This document shows, piece by piece, positions 60,155 to 64,000 of a stretch of DNA of 64,000 bases. A program made the translations under genes and the position numbers. The stretch is from Mucilaginibacter pineti. GTDB taxonomy: Bacteria; Bacteroidota; Bacteroidia; Sphingobacteriales; Sphingobacteriaceae. Below the pieces are notes generated by a model, which did not search any database, was not told the DNA's origin, and saw only the letters and a program-made list of their open reading frames with translations. Numbering within the stretch: position 1 is the first letter of the stretch; the number at the start of each line of letters is the position of its first letter. The DNA is taken from the NCBI RefSeq assembly GCF_900101875.1, contig NZ_FNAI01000012.1:1-64000 (forward strand), given 5' to 3'.

Positions 60155-60471
60155 CGGTGTTTAAGAAACTGTCTAAAAACGAAAATCATTCACTGCCGTT
60201 GACTTTAGTCAACGGTAGCGGAAAGCATTATTGCGGCTTCAGCCCAATTATTCAGGTGACATTTGGGCTAAAGCCACTCGTTTCTCTGTCATTATTCCGT
60301 TGACTAAAGTCAACGGCAATGATTACATGATACATAAATAATCTAAATCAAATTTAGACAGCTTTTTAGCAGTAAATAAGAAGCCATGCTGTCTGCCGGA
60401 CAGTTCATGACGGTTTATTGTACCTTGCTTTATAAATTGCACTAACCATAAATTTTGAGAAGTACATTCCA
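60155..60471. other. 317-bp gap with a triple-hairpin repeat
   Basis: Non-coding. The repeat at 60183-60324 fills half of it. The rest (60325-60471) is the AT-rich upstream region of the rhamnosidase, where I see no certain promoter. Confidence 0.6.
60183..60324. repeat. Triple-hairpin element, CCGTTGACTTTAGTCAACGG family E
   Basis: CCGTTGACTTTAGTCAACGG on the left and CCGTTGACTAAAGTCAACGG on the right are each perfect or near-perfect palindromes. Inside lie GGCTTCAGCCCAA and TTGGGCTAAAGCC, which also pair. AATCATT/AATGATT frame the element. It resembles the GC-rich hairpins at 47580-47695. Confidence 0.88.
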
Positions 60472-63210
60472 ATGATTAAGAAATTCCTTGTTTTCCTGTT
60501 GGCCTGTTTTTTTGGCCTGAATTGCTATGCGCAGCTGAGCGTAACACACTTACTTACCGAAAGTCAGTCAAATCCGCTTAGTATTGATGTTAAGATGCCG
60601 CGTTTTAGCTGGCAGGTTTTGGCCGGTAATAAAAACAGCGTTTTACAGTCGGCCTATGAAATTAAGGTGGGCGAGATATCACCGCTGGGCAAAGATGCTC
60701 AGATCTGGCAAAGCGGTAAGGTAGCTGGCGACCAATCGGTGTATATACCTTATAAAGGCGATGCCTTGAAATCTGGCGTGCAATATTCATGGCAGGTGAG
60801 GATCTGGGATAATTATGGCCGTGTTTCGGCCTGGAGTGCCAAGGCTTACTGGCGCATGGGTTTACTTTCGCCGGCCGATTGGAAGGCAAAATGGATAGGC
60901 CCCGGTTATCCGGATGATGCCGTGAATAAGCCCAGCCCAATGCTGCGAAAGGCTGTTACGGTAACAAAAACGGTAAAAAGCGCTGTGGCTTATATTACCT
61001 CGCACGGATTTTACGAGGCGCAGATAAACGGTGTAAAAGTTGGCGATGCCTACCTTACACCGGGGTGGACAAGCTATCACAACCGCCTGCAATACCAGGT
61101 ATATGATGTTACCACCATGCTGACAAAAGGCCAGAACGCTATAGGCGCTAAATTAGGCAGCGGATGGTACAGGAGCCCGCTGGGGCCATCAAATCCAAGT
61201 CCTAACCATTATGGTAACGATGTTGGTTTGCTTTTTCAATTACAGATAACCTATACCGATGGTACAAGTGAAACCATTATATCCGACGAAAGCTGGAAAT
61301 CATCAACCGGCGAACTGCGTTATGCCGAAATTTATAATGGTGCCACCATTGATGCCCGCATGGAGCAAAAAGGCTGGGCGCAGGCAGGTTTTAATGACCA
61401 GGCATGGGCTGGCGTAAAAGTGCAGGATTATAATAAAGACAATTTAATTGCTACTTATAACGAGCCTGTTAAAAAACAAACAACCTTCAAAGCACAAAAA
61501 CTTATCACCACTCCAAAAAAGGAAAAGGTGATTGACTTTGGGCAAAATGTGGTAGGCTGGGTACGAGTAAAGCTTAACGGTAAAGCCGGCGACACGATAA
61601 AAATTTCACATACCGAAGTGCTGGACAAGGCCGGTAATTTTTATACCGAAAACCTGCGGGCCGCAAGAGCGCAAAATATCTACATCCTGAAAGGTACGGG
61701 CGATGAATATTTTGAACCCCAGTTTACCTGGCAGGGTTTCAGGTACATAAAGGTTGAAGGCATAGCCGGCGACCTGAACCTGGATAACTTTACGGCACAG
61801 GTCATCTACTCAGATATGGCGCTTACGGGTACTTTCAGCTGCTCAAACCCGCTGCTGAACCAATTACAGCATAACATTCAATGGGGACAAAAAGGAAACT
61901 TCCTGGATGTACCTACCGATTGCCCACAACGCGATGAGCGTTTAGGCTGGACGGGCGACGCGCAGGTATTTTCGCGCACAGCATCTTACAACATGAACGT
62001 GCATAACTTTTTTGCCAAGTGGTTAAAGGATTTAACTGCCGATCAGTTTAAAAGCGGCAGCGTTCCGCATATTATTCCCGATATATTTTCCGGCGGCGGA
62101 TCGGAGCGCGACGGCGGCAGCACTGGCTGGGGCGATGTGGCTACCATTGTTCCCTGGAATATGTACCTGGCTTACGGCGATAAACAAATCCTCGCCGATC
62201 AGTACGTGAGTATGAAAGCCTGGGTTGATTATATGCAGCACCAGGCCAAAGATAACCTGTGGAATACCGGCGGCCACTTTGGCGACTGGCTGTTTTACAG
62301 CGTTAGTAACGATATGGACGGCGCATCGGCCATTACCAGTAAATATTTAATAGCGCAATGCTTTTACGCGCACTCAACGCAATTGCTGATCAACGCGGCA
62401 AAAGTGCTGGGCAACAAGGCCGATGAAGATTATTACACCAACCTTATCGGGAAAATAAAGGATGCCTTTGTAAAGGAATATGTAACGGGCAACGGTCTTG
62501 TTTCTTCGGATACGCAAACCGCCTATTCCCTGGCACTGGAGTTTGATATGCTGCCCGAAAACCTGCGTCAACAGGCTGCTGGAAGGCTGGCCGCTAATGT
62601 TAAACGTTATGATAATCATTTAACCACCGGCTTTTTAGGTACACCTTATTTGTGCGATGTGCTGAGCCGTTTTGGCTATGCTGATGTAGCTTATAAACTA
62701 TTATTGCAGGAAAGCTACCCATCATGGCTTTACCCTGTGAAAAAAGGCGCCACCACTATTTGGGAGCGTTGGGATGGTATCCGTCCCGATGGTGAGTTTG
62801 AAACCCCATCAATGAACTCCTTTAATCACTATGCCTATGGTGCTATTGGCGATTGGATGTATCGCGTAATTGCCGGTATCGACACTAAAAATGAAGGTGT
62901 GGGTTATAAACAGATCAGCATAAAGCCTACTGTTGGCGGTAAGTTAACCTTTGCTAATGCTACTTACGAAACCATATACGGCAAGCTAAGCTCCAACTGG
63001 AAAACCGAAGGCGATACTTTTTATATGGATATTATCATCCCCGCCAATACAACGGCTACGGTTTACATTCCGGATGATAATGGTGTTGTTTCTGAAAACA
63101 GTAAACCAGTGTCGGCAAATAAAGATATTAAGGCAGGCGCGGTTATTCCCGGTTTTAAGGTGTTTGAAGTTGGCTCGGGCAGTTACCACTTTAGCAGCAA
63201 AAAAGGATAA
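60472..63210 (+). CDS. GH78 alpha-L-rhamnosidase
   Basis: A 912-residue exported glycosidase that removes terminal alpha-L-rhamnose from plant glycosides or pectin side chains. A signal peptide ends in CYAQ (residue 21). The N-terminal accessory domains (LTESQSNPLSIDVKMPRFSW) are followed by the all-alpha (alpha/alpha)6 barrel. The acidic catalytic region is DVPTDCPQRDERLGWTGDAQ and the second is GATTIWERWDGIRPDGEFET, as in GH78. It has no adjacent SusCD pair or regulator in the window. A convergent GH114-like gene lies downstream. Confidence 0.94.
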   Translation: MIKKFLVFLLACFFGLNCYAQLSVTHLLTESQSNPLSIDVKMPRFSWQVLAGNKNSVLQSAYEIKVGEISPLGKDAQIWQSGKVAGDQSVYIPYKGDALKSGVQYSWQVRIWDNYGRVSAWSAKAYWRMGLLSPADWKAKWIGPGYPDDAVNKPSPMLRKAVTVTKTVKSAVAYITSHGFYEAQINGVKVGDAYLTPGWTSYHNRLQYQVYDVTTMLTKGQNAIGAKLGSGWYRSPLGPSNPSPNHYGNDVGLLFQLQITYTDGTSETIISDESWKSSTGELRYAEIYNGATIDARMEQKGWAQAGFNDQAWAGVKVQDYNKDNLIATYNEPVKKQTTFKAQKLITTPKKEKVIDFGQNVVGWVRVKLNGKAGDTIKISHTEVLDKAGNFYTENLRAARAQNIYILKGTGDEYFEPQFTWQGFRYIKVEGIAGDLNLDNFTAQVIYSDMALTGTFSCSNPLLNQLQHNIQWGQKGNFLDVPTDCPQRDERLGWTGDAQVFSRTASYNMNVHNFFAKWLKDLTADQFKSGSVPHIIPDIFSGGGSERDGGSTGWGDVATIVPWNMYLAYGDKQILADQYVSMKAWVDYMQHQAKDNLWNTGGHFGDWLFYSVSNDMDGASAITSKYLIAQCFYAHSTQLLINAAKVLGNKADEDYYTNLIGKIKDAFVKEYVTGNGLVSSDTQTAYSLALEFDMLPENLRQQAAGRLAANVKRYDNHLTTGFLGTPYLCDVLSRFGYADVAYKLLLQESYPSWLYPVKKGATTIWERWDGIRPDGEFETPSMNSFNHYAYGAIGDWMYRVIAGIDTKNEGVGYKQISIKPTVGGKLTFANATYETIYGKLSSNWKTEGDTFYMDIIIPANTTATVYIPDDNGVVSENSKPVSANKDIKAGAVIPGFKVFEVGSGSYHFSSKKG

Positions 63211-63219
63211 TTATTTGAT

Positions 63220-63260
63220 GATGGGTTTACAAGCGGCTAATTGCACTTGTAAACCCATTT
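63220..63260. terminator. Bidirectional hairpin overlapping the GH114-like gene's stop
   Basis: ATGGGTTTACAAG paired with CTTGTAAACCCAT around a 14-base loop. The right arm lies in the last codons of the minus-strand gene, and its TAG stop is in the loop. There is no strong T run, so the terminator role is tentative. Confidence 0.55.
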
Positions 63261-64000
63261 GCTCAGATCTCTTTTTTTGAAGATGGCGCTAAAACCTAAC
63301 GCTTTGGCCGCCGGGCAAATGTTGTTTTCAAAGGTGCTTTGGCTGGTTACATCAGTATATTCTACCGCGAAAACGGGTTTGTTGTTTTTGATATAAGGTG
63401 CCATATCATTTTGCCAGCCCTGGTTAAAGGCATCTTCAGTTAGGGCCCAGTCAAATTTTGCGGCATAATCAACAGTAAATTCGGGTACGTTTTTTTGTCC
63501 TATGGAAAGGCCATTGCTATGGGCTATTGAAATGAGATAGTCGGCATATTTTTTAGCATCGGCCAGTTGAATGTTAAATCCGGTTTCGTTGGTATAGCTG
63601 TCCATATTGTCGGGTTCCACGCCGTCGAAACCTTTTTTTATGATCATGTTAAACCGGGAGTTAAGCCAGGGCTTTAGTTTATCCAACTGTTTTATATCCA
63701 GCCATTTTTCATTGGGCCACTCGGGGTAAACCTTGCCTATAACTTCTTTTGGCAACAACGAGGCATCGGGCCGGTCGTTTTCCAACGTTCCGGCAGACAT
63801 ATAGGCGATAACCTTTTTGCCTTTAGCATGCAGCGCAGCCACCGTTTCGGCAGATGTTGTAAAGGCATCCACATCTACCACGTTACCGCTAAAAACGTCG
63901 GCACTGCTTATATCATCAAGCTGCCAATCGAAACTAACACCCGCAACGGGCTGCCACCAGGTGTTTTTATTGTTGCTTAATGAAGTACTATCTACAGTAT
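63237..64000 (-). CDS. Partial GH114-like endo-alpha-1,4-polygalactosaminidase (5' end outside the window)
   Basis: The C-terminal 254 or so residues of a GH114 (TIM-barrel) protein. The open frame continues to the window edge with QPVAGVSFDWQLDDISSADV, the usual N-terminal block of this family, so an internal GTG is not the start. Other signatures are GKKVIAYMSAGTLENDRPDA, the catalytic-type Glu in DGVEPDNMDSYTNETG and NVPEFTVDYAAKFDWALTED. Family members cut galactosaminogalactan-like or related polysaccharides. The N-terminus, signal peptide and any additional domains lie beyond 64000. Confidence 0.88.
   Translation of the reverse strand, partial: TVDSTSLSNNKNTWWQPVAGVSFDWQLDDISSADVFSGNVVDVDAFTTSAETVAALHAKGKKVIAYMSAGTLENDRPDASLLPKEVIGKVYPEWPNEKWLDIKQLDKLKPWLNSRFNMIIKKGFDGVEPDNMDSYTNETGFNIQLADAKKYADYLISIAHSNGLSIGQKNVPEFTVDYAAKFDWALTEDAFNQGWQNDMAPYIKNNKPVFAVEYTDVTSQSTFENNICPAAKALGFSAIFKKRDLSKWVYKCN

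Noticed and set aside
63237..63881. GTG at 63881 as the start of the GH114-like gene
   Set aside because: The frame stays open to the window edge and upstream codons encode the conserved DWQLDD block, so the gene is cut by the edge.

Overview
The window looks like chromosomal DNA of a Bacteroidota bacterium of the family Sphingobacteriaceae, most like Mucilaginibacter or Pedobacter (inference from gene families and style, not from a database search). Pointers are a serine palmitoyltransferase-type enzyme, DUF5686/carboxypeptidase-regulatory proteins, a DUF4369-like TlpA lipoprotein, eukaryotic-type glutamine synthetase, little Shine-Dalgarno signal, and several copies of the Bacteroidota -7 promoter motif TAnnTTTG. 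No rRNA, tRNA, CRISPR array, prophage or insertion sequence was seen.

Layout. (1) 82-9059, all minus strand: a lipid block of serine palmitoyltransferase, a GNAT-like candidate ceramide synthase, an SDR candidate ceramide reductase, myo-inositol-phosphate synthase, a DUF5686 outer-membrane protein and a CDP-alcohol phosphatidyltransferase. Together these suggest synthesis of (inositol-containing) sphingolipids. (2) 9426-15273, plus: a complete tripartite RND efflux operon (TolC, adaptor, pump), then a small outer-membrane barrel protein. (3) 16399-20986: an aminotransferase, diverging from an operon of CDF metal transporter, NUDIX hydrolase, bioA and a ferritin-like candidate di-iron protein. 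(4) 21180-26961, minus: a RelE-type toxin-antitoxin pair, an LTA-synthase-like sulfatase, a secreted protein, ComEC and a MerR regulator. (5) 27211-35863: housekeeping alaS, gatB and rluA, a TlpA lipoprotein, a PhoB-type response regulator and a histone H1-like Lys/Ala protein. (6) 35932-41326: a TPR membrane protein ending in a histidine-kinase H-box without an ATPase domain, type II glutamine synthetase, a gamma-glutamylcyclotransferase-like gene diverging from a glutamine-synthetase-like ligase, and a GxxExxY protein. (7) 41445-46001: an APH-fold kinase-like protein, a HAD-like protein, galT and a secreted aldose epimerase. (8) 46140-58375: a nearly complete molybdenum-cofactor island (moaD, moaE, moeB, mobA fusion, moaC, moeA, moaA, mocA) followed by fdhD, a small unknown protein and an FdhF/YdeP-type molybdo-oxidoreductase, the likely client. 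(9) 58463-64000: small membrane and secreted proteins, a DUF2975/HTH pair, a GH78 alpha-L-rhamnosidase and the 3' part of a GH114-like gene cut by the window edge.

The gaps are rich in repeats of two kinds. One is short arrays of 7-bp period whose heptamer differs from place to place (TGAGGTG, AAAGCNN, AATCTCA, TGAGATN, AGATTTN, AATTCTA, TATCAAG), one of them inside bioA. The other is several families of long imperfect palindromes found repeatedly between genes. Promoter-like TAnnTTTG motifs lie only 3-6 bases before the start codon of several genes, which suggests leaderless mRNAs and also explains misleading TTG starts there.
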